A DNA stretch of 64,000 nucleotides, taken from the NCBI GenBank assembly GCA_020186115.1, contig WSYJ01000067.1:124001-188000 (forward strand), written 5' to 3'. The DNA is from Histomonas meleagridis. Its lineage: Eukaryota > Parabasalia > Tritrichomonadida > Dientamoebidae. Position numbers and translations under genes: made by a program. The notes below the pieces were generated by a model. It saw nothing but the letters and a program-made list of their open reading frames with translations. It had not been told where the DNA came from and made no database searches. Below are positions 32,213-42,838 of the stretch, in pieces; position 1 is the first letter of the stretch; each line of letters opens with the position of its first letter.

Positions 32213-35200
32213 ATGCTGGTGCTGCTTGGCCTGCTTGCATTGATAAAATGTGTCGCCAACACAGCATTTGTTGATGGCACCCTAACTATTGATGATGAAA
32301 AAACTATTATTGAGGGTGACTATGTTCAATTTAAAGAAGTAACAAAACACCTTAAAATTCAACCACCTGCCACTATGGTAGGGGACAATGCTTTCTCTTC
32401 TTGGTACTATTTAGAAACAGTAGAGATTGGAGATACAGTCCAATCTATTGGTGAACATGCTTTTTCTAGCTGTCAGAGTTTAACCAAACTTACCATTGGC
32501 CCCAACGTCAGTCAAATAGGTTCTTATTCCTTTGAATATACCTACGTCACTGACCTCACAATAAATACCAATAAAATGGCGTTGGAAGATATAACCACAC
32601 ATCTTAGTTCCGATTTGAAAACATGTACCCTTTGTTCAGACATCACCAAAATTGGTGACAACGCATTCCTAAATTGTTACAAACTCGAAACAATCACAAC
32701 TCAAGGAAAAATTACAAGTTACGGCAAACGTTCATTTTCTGGATGTACAAACCTCGCCAGCATTGCTTTTCCAGAAACTCTTGAAACCATTGATATTGGA
32801 TGTTTTTATGGGTGCCATAATCTTGTTTCTGCATCTATTCCTAAGAATGTTCGCGTACTTGGAGGGTCAGCATTTTACGGCTGTTATAAGATTGAGCAAA
32901 TTGAAGTACCGGATACAATTAATTCAATAAATGCACAAACATTTGCCCATTGTATCAGCTTAAGAGAAGTCAAACTTCCATCAACAATTACTTCAATTGG
33001 AGAATATGCATTTACAAACTGTTCGACATTAATGTCCATTACAATTCCAGATGCAGTAACTACAATTCAAAGTTACGCATTTTCTTATTGTCTAAACATG
33101 GTAATTGTCCAATTAGGAAAAGAATTAACTTCAATTCAAAATTATGCGTTTTTGTATTGCTTATCATTGAAGTCAATTACATTTTTAGAGAAATTAGAAA
33201 CAGTTGGCTCTGCATCATTTCAACATTGCGAAAGTCTTCAAACAGTTAAATGTGGCGAAAAAGTCCGTGTTATTTATGATTCAGCATTCTCAAATTGTTA
33301 TGATCTTACAACAGTTACACTTGATAAAGCACTTGAAACAATTAGTAACTTAGCATTCGAATATTGCGTTAGTTTAACTACAATAACAATTCCATCATCA
33401 GTAACTAGCATTAAATCATATAATGTCTTTTGGCAATGTCATAAACTTGAAACAGTTAATGTTGAAGAAGGAAATACACATTACTCCAATAATGAAAATG
33501 ATGGAGTACTTTATGAAAAGACTGGTGACGAATTAACAAAAATTATGTATTATCCAATGGGCAATAAAAGAAATACATTTAAAGTAATTGATTCAGTTAC
33601 AGCAATTGGATTATATTCATTTTATAATACAACTTATTTACAAACTGTAAATGGATTACTTAAAGTTACTGAAATTGAAAATAATGCATTCGAACATTGC
33701 AGTGCATTAAATAACTTTGAATTCTCTGATGAAATTCAAACTATTAATGATTATGCATTCCATTTATCTGGTTTACAAACAGTTAAATTTGGTAATAACC
33801 TTCAAAAAATTACAAATTATGTATTTTATCAATGTGGAGAAATTTCATCATTAACATTCAATGATGCTATAACTTATATTGGAACTTATGGATTTGCAGA
33901 ATGTACAAAATTACAAAGTTTAACTCTTCCTAATTCAGTTACATCAATTGGAACACATGTATTTGAATCATGTACATCACTTAAATCAATTACAATTGGT
34001 CTTAAATTACAAACAATATCTGATTATGCATTTTCTAAATGCTCAGGTTTGAATAATATTGTTAATCTTGGATTTAATTTAATTACTATTGGTAATAATG
34101 CATTTTCAGAATGTACATCAATTCAAACAGTTGATATACCAGCTAATGTAACAAAAATTGGTAATTTCGCATTTGCTAATTGTTCAAGTTTAACTAAATT
34201 AAATTATGGCACACTTATGAACTCATTTGGTGATTATGCATTTTATAATTGTTTAGGATTTATTGAAAATTCACTTCCAGAAAACACGAAAGAAATTGGT
34301 ACACATATTTATGAACATTGTGAAAAAATGACTAAATTTACATTACCAAAGACAGTTACAACAATTAGCGCTTATGCATTTGCTCATTGTTATAGTCTTC
34401 AAACATTAGTTACTGAAGAAAATCTTGATTTGATTAATAATTATGCATTTTATTATTGCTTAGGATTAATAGAAACTTCAATTCCAAAGAATACAAAAGC
34501 AATTGGTACACACATATATGAACATTGTGAAAAAATGACCAAATGTCAAATTCCATCTTCAATTACAGTAATTAATGACTATACATTTGCTTATTGTTAT
34601 GCTCTTCAATCAGTAACAGATGAAAGTAATATAGTTAAAATTGGTAGCTATGCATTCTTAAGCTGTGGATTTTCTACATTTAATATCCTTGAAACAGTTA
34701 CAGATATTGGAAGTTATTCATTTTTCTATTGTAATAATTTAGAAACTATTACAATACCAAAGTCTGTAAAAACAATTGAAACTGGTGCATTTTCAAATTG
34801 TACTAAATTAGGAGATGTTACATTAGATACAGAGTTAACTACAATTGGTGATAGTGTATTTGAAAATTGTCAATCACTTTCAAAGATAATAATTACGTCA
34901 AAAGTTACATCTATTGGTAAGAGAGCATTCTGTTATTGTAATGCACTTCAAACAATAGAAATTCCTGATAATGTTCTTACAATTGATGAATATATCTTTG
35001 CTAATTGTATCGGTTTAACTACTGCTAAAATTGGCAACAACATTCAAAATGTTCCTTCATATGGATTTTATAGATGTACTTCATTAAATCAAATTACATT
35101 TGGTACAAAAGTTTCTAGACTTGATGAAGGTGCATTTGAAGGATGTTCAAATATTGTTAAGATGGAAATACCTGAAACAATTACAATTATTGATATGGAT

Positions 35201-38050
35201 TCATTTCATTCATGTTCTAATTTAGAAACAATTACATTTACAAACAAATTAAGTACGATTGGAAAACATGCATTCCAAAATTGTATTAAATTAAAATCTG
35301 TATCAATACCATCATTAATTAAGATTGTTGATTCATATGTATTTTATGGGTGTCATAGCTTAGAATCAATTACTTTTACATGTGAAAACTTCCAAACAAT
35401 TGGTGATTCTGCATTTTATGATTGTATTAAACTTTCAAATATTCAAATTCCTTCGACTTTAACAACATTTGGTGACAATGCATTTGGAAATTGTATTTCA
35501 ATTAAATCAATTACTACTTCAGCAAGTTTGAGATATGTTGGAGCTAACGCATTTTCTAATTGTTCTAGCATGGAAACCTTTACATTCCACGATGATGTTA
35601 ATGTAATTCTTGAAAGTTATATATTTTGTTATTGTAAACAATTAAAATCTATTAAAATTCCAAAAGAAATACAAAAAATTTATTCATACACATTTTATGA
35701 ATGTTCAAGCTTAAGTACAGTTACTTTTACAGATAAGTCATTAACAGAAATTCAACAATATGCATTCGCACATTGTACATCACTTTCTAGTATACAAATT
35801 CCATCAACTGTATATCTTTTATGCGAAGGTGCATTTTGTTATTGTTCTGCACTTAAATCAATTACACTTCCAACAGATTTAGAAGTAATAGAAATGTCTG
35901 TATTTGCTGAATGTACGCAATTACAAGATATTGTATTTAATGAAAAACTTACACTTATTTCAGCAAATACATTCCTTCATTGTACTTCACTCAAAACAAT
36001 TACCCTTATAGACAACTTGAAGACTATTGAATCATATGCATTTTATAATTGCACAGCATTAGAAAAAATTGTAATTCCAGCATCAGTTGAAACTATTGGC
36101 TCAGGAATTGTTATTGGATGTACATCACTTGCTTCAATTGAAGTCAATGCAAATAATAAGAATTATTCCAATTATGAAAATGATGGTGTTTTATATGATA
36201 AATCATTTACTAAATTAATATGTTTGCCACCAAAGAAAACAGGCAGTTATAAGACACCAGCACAAATTACTGACGTTGATAAATATGTATTTTCAGACTC
36301 ACAATTAACTTCAGTTGATTTTTCAGCATCTAAACTTACAAAAATTCTTGATAATTTGTTTGAAGATTGTGGTAAATTACAAAGTGTTACATTTTGTGAT
36401 ACAATTAGAACAATTGGATCTTATGCATTTTCTAACTGTGTTTCCTTAACATCAATGACAATTACACAAAATGTTGAAACAATAGGTCATTATGCATTTA
36501 ATTCATGTACTAATTTAGCATCAGTTTCAATTCCTTCTAAAGTACAAACAATTAATTCACATTTATTTTATAAGTGTGAAAAATTAGCTAAAATTACTTT
36601 AGGTTCAGAAGGACAATTGACTACAATTAATGAATATGCATTTGCTGAATGTAATTCTTTAGAATTAGAACTTAAAGGAAATATTGAAACAATTGGTGAC
36701 TATGCATTTTATAAATGTTCTAAATTAAAGTCAATTTCATTCTCATCGAAACTTCAATATATTAATTCGCATGTATTTTATGAATGTAAAAGTTTAGAAA
36801 CAATTAATTTACCTGAAGGAGAATTAACAACAATTTATGATTATGCATTTTATGAATGTGTTTCACTTCAATCAATTGTATTTCCATCAAAGTTAAAGAC
36901 AATTAATGGTGATGCATTTTTCAATTGTAAGAAACTTAATGTTACATTTAACAATAACTTAGAAACAATTGGTGACAATGCATTTTATCAATGCGTTTCA
37001 ATTGGTTCAATACAACTTCCAGCAAAATTACAAACAATTGGAGAATTTGCATTTTTCGGATGTGATAACTTAAAAGTCACATTTAATGAAAACCTTACAA
37101 CAATTGGTATATATGGATTTGCAAGTTGCATATCATTAGTTACAGTTAAACTTTCAACAAGTCTCAAAACTATTGATTCATTTGCATTTTATAATTGTAC
37201 CAATTTATTAACAATCGAAATTCCTTCATCAGTACAAAGTATTGGAAAACGTCTTTTCGTTTCATGTGGAAAACTTACATCAATTGAAGTCGATGCATCG
37301 AATCCATATTATGCAAACTATCAAAATGATAAAGTATTATATGATAAGAACTTAACAAAATTACTTGCATTCCCAGCAAATAAAACAGGTTATTACCAAT
37401 CGCCTCCACAACTTAGTTACATTGATGAATATGCATTCTATGAAACAAAAATTAATTCTATTAATTTATCATTATCTAAAGTCGATACAATTCGTCAAGA
37501 TTTATTCGAATATTGTAGCACATTACAAAACATTATACTTTGTGAAACAATTAAATCAATTGGATCATCAGCATTCTCTAAATGTACTTCATTACAATCA
37601 ATTGACATACCAAATGCTACAGAAACAATTGGCGTTGACGCATTTTCACATTGCACATCTTTAGTCACTGTAACATTAGGATCCGGATTAAAGAACATTA
37701 GTTCAAAAGCATTTCATAACTGTTCGTCACTTCAGTGCATTTATTACTATGGCGCTAAGCAGCCAGCATTTAAGTCTGACTCGTTCTCTAACATATCAAC
37801 AACAACTGCATACGTCGATACAACTTATAACGGAACAACATTCTGCGGACTAAATGCAGTAGTCGGACTCAGCACTGTATGTCCAGCTGGACCGAAATCC
37901 AACTCAAAGACATTGGTGATAATACTCGGAGTGACAATACCTGTGGTGGTGATAGTGATCGTCGTGGTGATCATTGTAGTGGTAATGAAGAAGAGGAAAG
38001 GAAACAAGGCAGGATTCAGCGAGTTTACATCGCCGACACCTCAAATTTAA
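32213..38050 (+). CDS. BspA-like leucine-rich repeat surface protein, full length
   Basis: The 1945-residue protein is a complete trichomonad BspA-like (TpLRR, LRR_5) surface protein. A signal peptide (MLVLLGLLALIKCVAN, residues 1-16) is followed by roughly 75 repeats of about 23 residues with the pattern I-x-x-x-A-F-x-x-C-x-x-L-x-x-I-x-I-P. Three inserts of the NENDGVLYDK type occur near residues 425, 1325 and 1705. One membrane span near residue 1900 (LVIILGVTIPVVVIVIVVVI) and a short basic tail (KKRKGNKAGFSEF) end it. Bacterial BspA binds host proteins; the trichomonad homologues are thought to mediate adhesion. It lacks the TxSNTF spacer seen in the fragments elsewhere in the window. Near residues 680-790 an ~80-residue segment is duplicated (IGTHIYEHCEKMTK occurs twice). 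Confidence 0.93.
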   Translation: MLVLLGLLALIKCVANTAFVDGTLTIDDEKTIIEGDYVQFKEVTKHLKIQPPATMVGDNAFSSWYYLETVEIGDTVQSIGEHAFSSCQSLTKLTIGPNVSQIGSYSFEYTYVTDLTINTNKMALEDITTHLSSDLKTCTLCSDITKIGDNAFLNCYKLETITTQGKITSYGKRSFSGCTNLASIAFPETLETIDIGCFYGCHNLVSASIPKNVRVLGGSAFYGCYKIEQIEVPDTINSINAQTFAHCISLREVKLPSTITSIGEYAFTNCSTLMSITIPDAVTTIQSYAFSYCLNMVIVQLGKELTSIQNYAFLYCLSLKSITFLEKLETVGSASFQHCESLQTVKCGEKVRVIYDSAFSNCYDLTTVTLDKALETISNLAFEYCVSLTTITIPSSVTSIKSYNVFWQCHKLETVNVEEGNTHYSNNENDGVLYEKTGDELTKIMYYPMGNKRNTFKVIDSVTAIGLYSFYNTTYLQTVNGLLKVTEIENNAFEHCSALNNFEFSDEIQTINDYAFHLSGLQTVKFGNNLQKITNYVFYQCGEISSLTFNDAITYIGTYGFAECTKLQSLTLPNSVTSIGTHVFESCTSLKSITIGLKLQTISDYAFSKCSGLNNIVNLGFNLITIGNNAFSECTSIQTVDIPANVTKIGNFAFANCSSLTKLNYGTLMNSFGDYAFYNCLGFIENSLPENTKEIGTHIYEHCEKMTKFTLPKTVTTISAYAFAHCYSLQTLVTEENLDLINNYAFYYCLGLIETSIPKNTKAIGTHIYEHCEKMTKCQIPSSITVINDYTFAYCYALQSVTDESNIVKIGSYAFLSCGFSTFNILETVTDIGSYSFFYCNNLETITIPKSVKTIETGAFSNCTKLGDVTLDTELTTIGDSVFENCQSLSKIIITSKVTSIGKRAFCYCNALQTIEIPDNVLTIDEYIFANCIGLTTAKIGNNIQNVPSYGFYRCTSLNQITFGTKVSRLDEGAFEGCSNIVKMEIPETITIIDMDSFHSCSNLETITFTNKLSTIGKHAFQNCIKLKSVSIPSLIKIVDSYVFYGCHSLESITFTCENFQTIGDSAFYDCIKLSNIQIPSTLTTFGDNAFGNCISIKSITTSASLRYVGANAFSNCSSMETFTFHDDVNVILESYIFCYCKQLKSIKIPKEIQKIYSYTFYECSSLSTVTFTDKSLTEIQQYAFAHCTSLSSIQIPSTVYLLCEGAFCYCSALKSITLPTDLEVIEMSVFAECTQLQDIVFNEKLTLISANTFLHCTSLKTITLIDNLKTIESYAFYNCTALEKIVIPASVETIGSGIVIGCTSLASIEVNANNKNYSNYENDGVLYDKSFTKLICLPPKKTGSYKTPAQITDVDKYVFSDSQLTSVDFSASKLTKILDNLFEDCGKLQSVTFCDTIRTIGSYAFSNCVSLTSMTITQNVETIGHYAFNSCTNLASVSIPSKVQTINSHLFYKCEKLAKITLGSEGQLTTINEYAFAECNSLELELKGNIETIGDYAFYKCSKLKSISFSSKLQYINSHVFYECKSLETINLPEGELTTIYDYAFYECVSLQSIVFPSKLKTINGDAFFNCKKLNVTFNNNLETIGDNAFYQCVSIGSIQLPAKLQTIGEFAFFGCDNLKVTFNENLTTIGIYGFASCISLVTVKLSTSLKTIDSFAFYNCTNLLTIEIPSSVQSIGKRLFVSCGKLTSIEVDASNPYYANYQNDKVLYDKNLTKLLAFPANKTGYYQSPPQLSYIDEYAFYETKINSINLSLSKVDTIRQDLFEYCSTLQNIILCETIKSIGSSAFSKCTSLQSIDIPNATETIGVDAFSHCTSLVTVTLGSGLKNISSKAFHNCSSLQCIYYYGAKQPAFKSDSFSNISTTTAYVDTTYNGTTFCGLNAVVGLSTVCPAGPKSNSKTLVIILGVTIPVVVIVIVVVIIVVVMKKRKGNKAGFSEFTSPTPQI

Positions 38051-38740
38051 ATAGTGAACATTAATAAATGGTCAGACCATTGAAATTTGAATGTTACGAA
38101 TAACGATTTTGTATGAGAATTAACAAAAAGTGAACTTTATCACATCATTAAAAGTAAGTGCGTAAACATTACAAAAAGTCATAGTGTAAATGAATCAAAA
38201 AGTTGCAGAGGACGTTTACTTCTCACCACTGAAGTGTATGTAAGGTGAGACACAAAAAAATGAAAATTTCTTGTCAAAAAAATAATTTTCGAAATTTTTG
38301 ATCTTAATAAAAAATATTATGATTTCTCAATTTTAACATAAAAATTATGCCATTTGCCATACTTTTCGAGGAGAATATGCTGTGCCTAGTCACGCCAATG
38401 GGAATGTGTAGTTATTAAGATATAAAATTGCTATTGAACAAACAAAAATACCGAATGACGTACCGACTCAATGTTCTATGTTATAGCCTATAGTGACTTA
38501 ATGGAAATCATTTTAAGTCAAGGTCATTTCACTACATGGTGTGATGCATCATAAAATTTTTATAAAAATATTGATTTCCCTTGGAAATTTTTATAAAAAA
38601 GGAAGCTACAGTGGAAAAAATGGTTTTAATGATCGAAACTGTACTTAGAATTGTGACATCTTTAAGTTGAAAACAATTTTAAAATCTATATTAAAACATA
38701 AAAGTCAACTCTTATTACCATACATCAACATTGAAACGGA
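38051..38740. other. Intergenic spacer
   Basis: A/T-rich DNA after the BspA gene. No gene-like frame is visible on either strand; an inverted TCACTTTTT word occurs at about 38125. Confidence 0.35.
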
Positions 38741-39010
38741 TATCAAAAAAAAAAATGTGAGATCCCAAAATGAAAACAACGTTTTTTAAATGGTTCATGA
38801 TATTCATCAACATTTTAATAATGTACATATTTACCACCATCATCACCATTGTTTTCTGGTTTAAGACATTGAATTTTTTTATATGCAGTTTCATCATAAT
38901 CTTGATTGAGGATTTCACCTAAAAAAACTTAAAGGTTCATTACGAGCAATTTCATATACTTTTGGGCTTTGTTTACAATATCTGAATATATGTAAAAGAC
39001 ATGTTGTGAA
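38741..39010 (-). pseudogene. Decayed gene remnant, unknown family
   Basis: On the minus strand a protein-like series is broken by stops. It starts with KVYEIARNEPLSFFR and a stop, then GEILNQDYDETAYKKIQCLK followed by PENNGDDGGKYVHY and a stop, then NVDEYHEPFKKRCFHFGI. The pieces are mostly in one frame, and their composition differs from the flanks. The stops and the T-run near 38748 prevent translation. I cannot name the family. Confidence 0.35.
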
Positions 39011-39174
39011 CACAAACTTGAAGAGTTACATTTAATGGATTTTTTTGAACCAAAAAGGTGCCGAGCTACGATCAAAACGCACAGAATCTATGATGATAAA
39101 CTATACAAAAAAGTTATAACAAGCTTATTACGATACATTTTGACATGTGAAATAAAATATCATGTGAAATCAAC

Positions 39175-40395
39175 ATGGAAAAAAGGAAAAATAAAAAAAT
39201 TCAAAATGAATGGGAAAGACTCACATCATTAAAGCAACTAATTTTTGCATTGTGTAAAGAAAATATTATTCAGTCATCAAGTTTGATAATGAACAAATTT
39301 GTTGATGAATATCCATTTTCTTATAATCTAATTATTAGTCAGATGATATATGCATTTCCTATCACGATGATGAATGATATTGATCTATATTTAAATTTAA
39401 TAAAAGAAATTGAAACATTTGAGGAAAATGGCAAATGCAAATCAAAATTTATAGATGTGTTTAAAGATTTTCTTTTAAGCAAAGACACCCAAGAATCTAG
39501 TTATATTCTCGAGAATATGGTTAAGAAAAAATTTATTGAACTCAATCATTCACAAGTTTTACATAATTTATATTTCGCTCATTATGTTACAGAAGAAGAA
39601 CTCAAAATTTATTTTTTTGATATGTGTATGAATGAAGTTCAAAAAAACTTTTTTGATAATTATGATGAACTTTCAAAGAATAACTGGAAACTTCATAAGA
39701 AATTAATTGAAGAAGGACATAATCCAAATAAAATTTTGAAAATAATTCGAAATGATGAAATCGAAAAATTTCAAAAAATTTCATCCCAAACAAATTTTAA
39801 TATTGATCAAGAAGTGGTGCCATCACTTTATGAAAGATGTTCATTTATTAATCAGTATGGTGTGAAGCTTATTGATTATGCAGCATTTTTTGGATCTATT
39901 AAATGTTTTAAATATTTATTGTTAAATGGAGCTAATTTAAGTAATACAAGTAAATATGCAATTGCAAGTGGAAATCTTGAAATTATTCATATATGTGAAC
40001 AAAATAATTCTTCATTTAAAGATGCATATGAAACAGCAATTAAATTTCATAAAAATGATATCTTTAAATATATTTATGAAAATAAATTAGAAAAAATCAA
40101 TTTAGAAGAAATAGGAATTAAATGTATTCTATATCATAACTATGAAATATTTTCATTTTTACTTGAAGAAGGAATGGAAATTCATGATTCTATTATTAAT
40201 GAATCTGCAAAAATTGGAAATATATTTCTTCTAAAGCATTTTCTTAATGAATATCATATTCCAAATGATATTTTAATTTTCTCTGTAGAATCTGGAAATA
40301 TCGAACTTGTTCAATATGTTCTTGAACAAAAAGATGTAGATATTAACACTAAAGGCGTTTATTTGCTTTGTTTAATTTTTAATTTTTATTTGTAA
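39175..40395 (+). CDS. DUF3447/ankyrin repeat protein, head of locus B
   Basis: The 406-residue protein is a paralogue of the genes at 19517 and 53480. It has the N-terminal helical domain (residues 1-185), LIEEGHNPNKILKIIRNDEI, SLYERCSFINQYGVKLIDYA, and the degenerate ankyrin units FKYLLLNGANLSNTSKYAIA and IHICEQNNSSFKDAYETAI. The last unit, ELVQYVLEQKDVDINTKG, is followed by 14 residues that come from spacer sequence before a TAA. As at the other two loci, separated ankyrin cassettes follow downstream, so the annotated stop may not be the true end. The ATG at 39175 (MEKRKNKK) is the first that fits the family start. Confidence 0.85.
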   Translation: MEKRKNKKIQNEWERLTSLKQLIFALCKENIIQSSSLIMNKFVDEYPFSYNLIISQMIYAFPITMMNDIDLYLNLIKEIETFEENGKCKSKFIDVFKDFLLSKDTQESSYILENMVKKKFIELNHSQVLHNLYFAHYVTEEELKIYFFDMCMNEVQKNFFDNYDELSKNNWKLHKKLIEEGHNPNKILKIIRNDEIEKFQKISSQTNFNIDQEVVPSLYERCSFINQYGVKLIDYAAFFGSIKCFKYLLLNGANLSNTSKYAIASGNLEIIHICEQNNSSFKDAYETAIKFHKNDIFKYIYENKLEKINLEEIGIKCILYHNYEIFSFLLEEGMEIHDSIINESAKIGNIFLLKHFLNEYHIPNDILIFSVESGNIELVQYVLEQKDVDINTKGVYLLCLIFNFYL

Positions 40396-41165
40396 TGTTT
40401 ATTTTATTAATTTACTTCAAAATAATATTTGGAAATAATATAAATTATTTTGGACATCACTTATCCTTGCATCAATAAATAATTACATAGAAATTGTTAA
40501 ATTACTTCTGAAACAAGATGGAATTGATATTAATGTTAAGGATTTTTATTAATTTTGTTTGATGTTTATTTAAATAATTGAAAATTTAAAAATATAATTT
40601 GGAAATTTTTTTAAACATTTAGAACAGCACTAATATATGCATCGCTATATGGTTGCACCGAAATAATTGAATTACTTCTTAAACAAAACGAAATTGATAT
40701 TAATACTAAAGATATTTATATATTTAATTCTTAATTTGTTTTATTAATTTTATATTTAAAAATATTATTTGAGAATTATATAAAATATTTAATTCAGCTC
40801 TTATAGTTGCATCTGCAGAAGGTTATAAAGAAATTGTCAAATTACTTCTTTTGCAAAAAGATATTGATGTTAATTCTAAAGATATTTATATCATTTATTT
40901 AGAATTTATTTTGATAATTTTTAATTTTAATATAATGTTTGGAAATTATTTAAAATATTTTATACAGCTCTTATGTATGCAGTTAAATATGGTTATAATG
41001 AAATAATCAAATTACTTCTTGAACAAAAAGATATTAGTTTTATGGATAAGATTATTTACTTATTTTATTTCGGATTTATTTAATTTGTTTTATGTTTCTT
41101 AATAATATTTTTAAATTATTTTGAATATTTTGGAAGCTCAAATTCAAATTTTTTGTTATCTTTAT
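40396..41165 (+). repeat. Ankyrin cassette array B (4 units plus a remnant, 170-nt period)
   Basis: Cassettes begin at 40454, 40624, 40794 and 40964, exactly 170 nt apart, and a degenerate start is at 41134, again 170 nt on. The cassettes are strongly diverged from one another (TALIYASLYGCTEIIELLL against SALIVASAEGYKEIVKLLL), but each keeps an open ~30-codon frame. The spacers are A/T-rich, carry stops, and share words with arrays A and C (AATATTTGGAAATTAT). The first spacer is 17 nt longer. No terminal cassette with a clean stop is recognisable here, so this copy may be losing its 3' end. Confidence 0.8.
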
Positions 41166-41477
41166 AGCTGTAATAATAGGAGTCCTTATGTTATATATAA
41201 TATCATTTCGTATCTAATGTTCTTTAGTGTGATAAAAAACTGATATTAATAAAAAATAAAGTTTTAGAGTAATATTGTAAATATAAAAATTTTTATATAA
41301 GTAATATGAAAACATTTTTAATAATATTCTTTTTATTCTAATTTTTCCTATTTTGACTTTTCACATAGTTTAATTTTTAAAAAATACCTAAACATAAAAA
41401 ACATTTCATTATCACATTAATAATTAAAAAAAAAAATTGGTTATATATTTAATTTACAAACAAACATATATTTAATT
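41166..41477. other. Intergenic spacer
   Basis: About 310 bases of very A/T-rich DNA between array B and the converging GOLD/7TM gene. Nothing coding is seen. Confidence 0.5.
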
Positions 41478-42695
41478 CTATACCAAATTGGATAATATCA
41501 CCAATTCATCTTCAACCGGATCCTTCATATTCGCTATAGTGAAATTATTTTCATTGTTAATTATTTCCTCACCTCTATACTCGTTCTTTAATCGAAAGTA
41601 ATAAATATCCAACGAAACGAACACAGCATAAAACACTTGTTCATAAAACACGCAAGTTGATTTCCACAATCTATTAAAGATATTATACAAAACGATTACC
41701 ATTACTAAAAGCACTAAAACTATAAATTGTTTTCCGAATTTGATAATTAAATTAAACTTTTTCGATTCCGAAGAATTTTCATTTTCTCCAAATTGTCCGA
41801 GCATATTAATGGAAATAATAATTCCGGTATTAACTATTTCCATATATGATAACGCAATATTTACTAAGACAAATGTGATCGGAAGCCATATGATCAAATC
41901 GTCGATATAAAACACAGCAGCTTTCATCCCAAAAAATAAAAAACAGATGTTAAACGAAGACATAAAATCTTTAAATGATATTCCATCACGATATATTCCA
42001 TGGCCTAAAAATAGACAACTGTTAACTGCGAAAAAAAAGGAAATTGTGATAATGTGGAAAAATTGTATTAATAAAATATGGAAAAAATCAAACTTTTCAT
42101 CTGACGATAAATCAAGCCAATATTGGGTCATGAAAATGGAATCAAGACACATAAGGACAAATGATACGCCTAACATCAAATGAATTGTGATGAAAAATTC
42201 TCGATGCAAAATGATGTTAATGATCCAATAAAGTAAAAATAAGGGATAAAGATAACTGTTCCCAAGAAATATGTATGGAATTAGAAGTTCTCGTCGATCA
42301 AGCATTGTATATTTATTACGAAATGTATATTGAACGGAAAATGTTGCTTTTTGACAATTGGATATAACTGCAACATAGTTGCCTTCTTCAGTTATTTCAC
42401 CTGTCCAAATATTATTATAACTAATTGGATTATAAATAAATTGATAATCAGATGGAATACTGAAATTGCTTTGACATATTGATTTTTGAATTGAGCGTTT
42501 TACTTGTTGATAATGTTCTTGTTCATATATTCGAATGGCAATACCATCTAATTTTAAGCCAATGATTGAAAAAGTAAAAGTTCCTCCCCTAATAAAACCA
42601 AATTCCTCGATTACATGCATGTTTTTCTCCTTTTGTAGAAGGACATTATTTGAATATGAATATGAAAAAGCAAGAAATACTTGAGCGAGGATCAT
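41478..42695 (-). CDS. GOLD-type seven-transmembrane protein (GPR107/TMEM87-like)
   Basis: The 405-residue protein begins with a signal peptide (MILAQVFLAFSYSYS), then a ~130-residue lumenal beta-rich domain with GFIRGGTFTFSIIG and WTGEITEEGNYVAVISNCQ, typical of GOLD domains. About seven hydrophobic helices follow from residue 143 (LLIPYIFLG) to about 380, and then a short acidic tail. This order is that of the GOST family (GPR107, GPR108, TMEM87; lung 7TM receptors), which act at Golgi and endosomes. The domain is shorter than in animals. The family call is from architecture, not a strong motif. It is divergent from the transporter-like gene, sharing a 143-bp spacer. Confidence 0.65.
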   Translation of the reverse strand: MILAQVFLAFSYSYSNNVLLQKEKNMHVIEEFGFIRGGTFTFSIIGLKLDGIAIRIYEQEHYQQVKRSIQKSICQSNFSIPSDYQFIYNPISYNNIWTGEITEEGNYVAVISNCQKATFSVQYTFRNKYTMLDRRELLIPYIFLGNSYLYPLFLLYWIINIILHREFFITIHLMLGVSFVLMCLDSIFMTQYWLDLSSDEKFDFFHILLIQFFHIITISFFFAVNSCLFLGHGIYRDGISFKDFMSSFNICFLFFGMKAAVFYIDDLIIWLPITFVLVNIALSYMEIVNTGIIISINMLGQFGENENSSESKKFNLIIKFGKQFIVLVLLVMVIVLYNIFNRLWKSTCVFYEQVFYAVFVSLDIYYFRLKNEYRGEEIINNENNFTIANMKDPVEDELVILSNLV

Positions 42696-42822
42696 TTTTT
42701 GTGGAAAGAAATATTGAATGCTTTACTTCGTTGAAACCTGTTTGAATCATACAAATTATGTCATCGATAATTTAATGGTTTTATTTTCGACATAAACAAA
42801 AATTTATGAAGTGAAGTGTTTG

Positions 42823-42830
42823 TCACTTTT
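42823..42830 (+). promoter_or_regulatory. TCACTTTT initiator-like element
   Basis: Its A lies 14 bases before the ATG at 42839; the sequence continues CCGGACAA to the start codon. Confidence 0.5.
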
Positions 42831-42838
42831 CCGGACAA

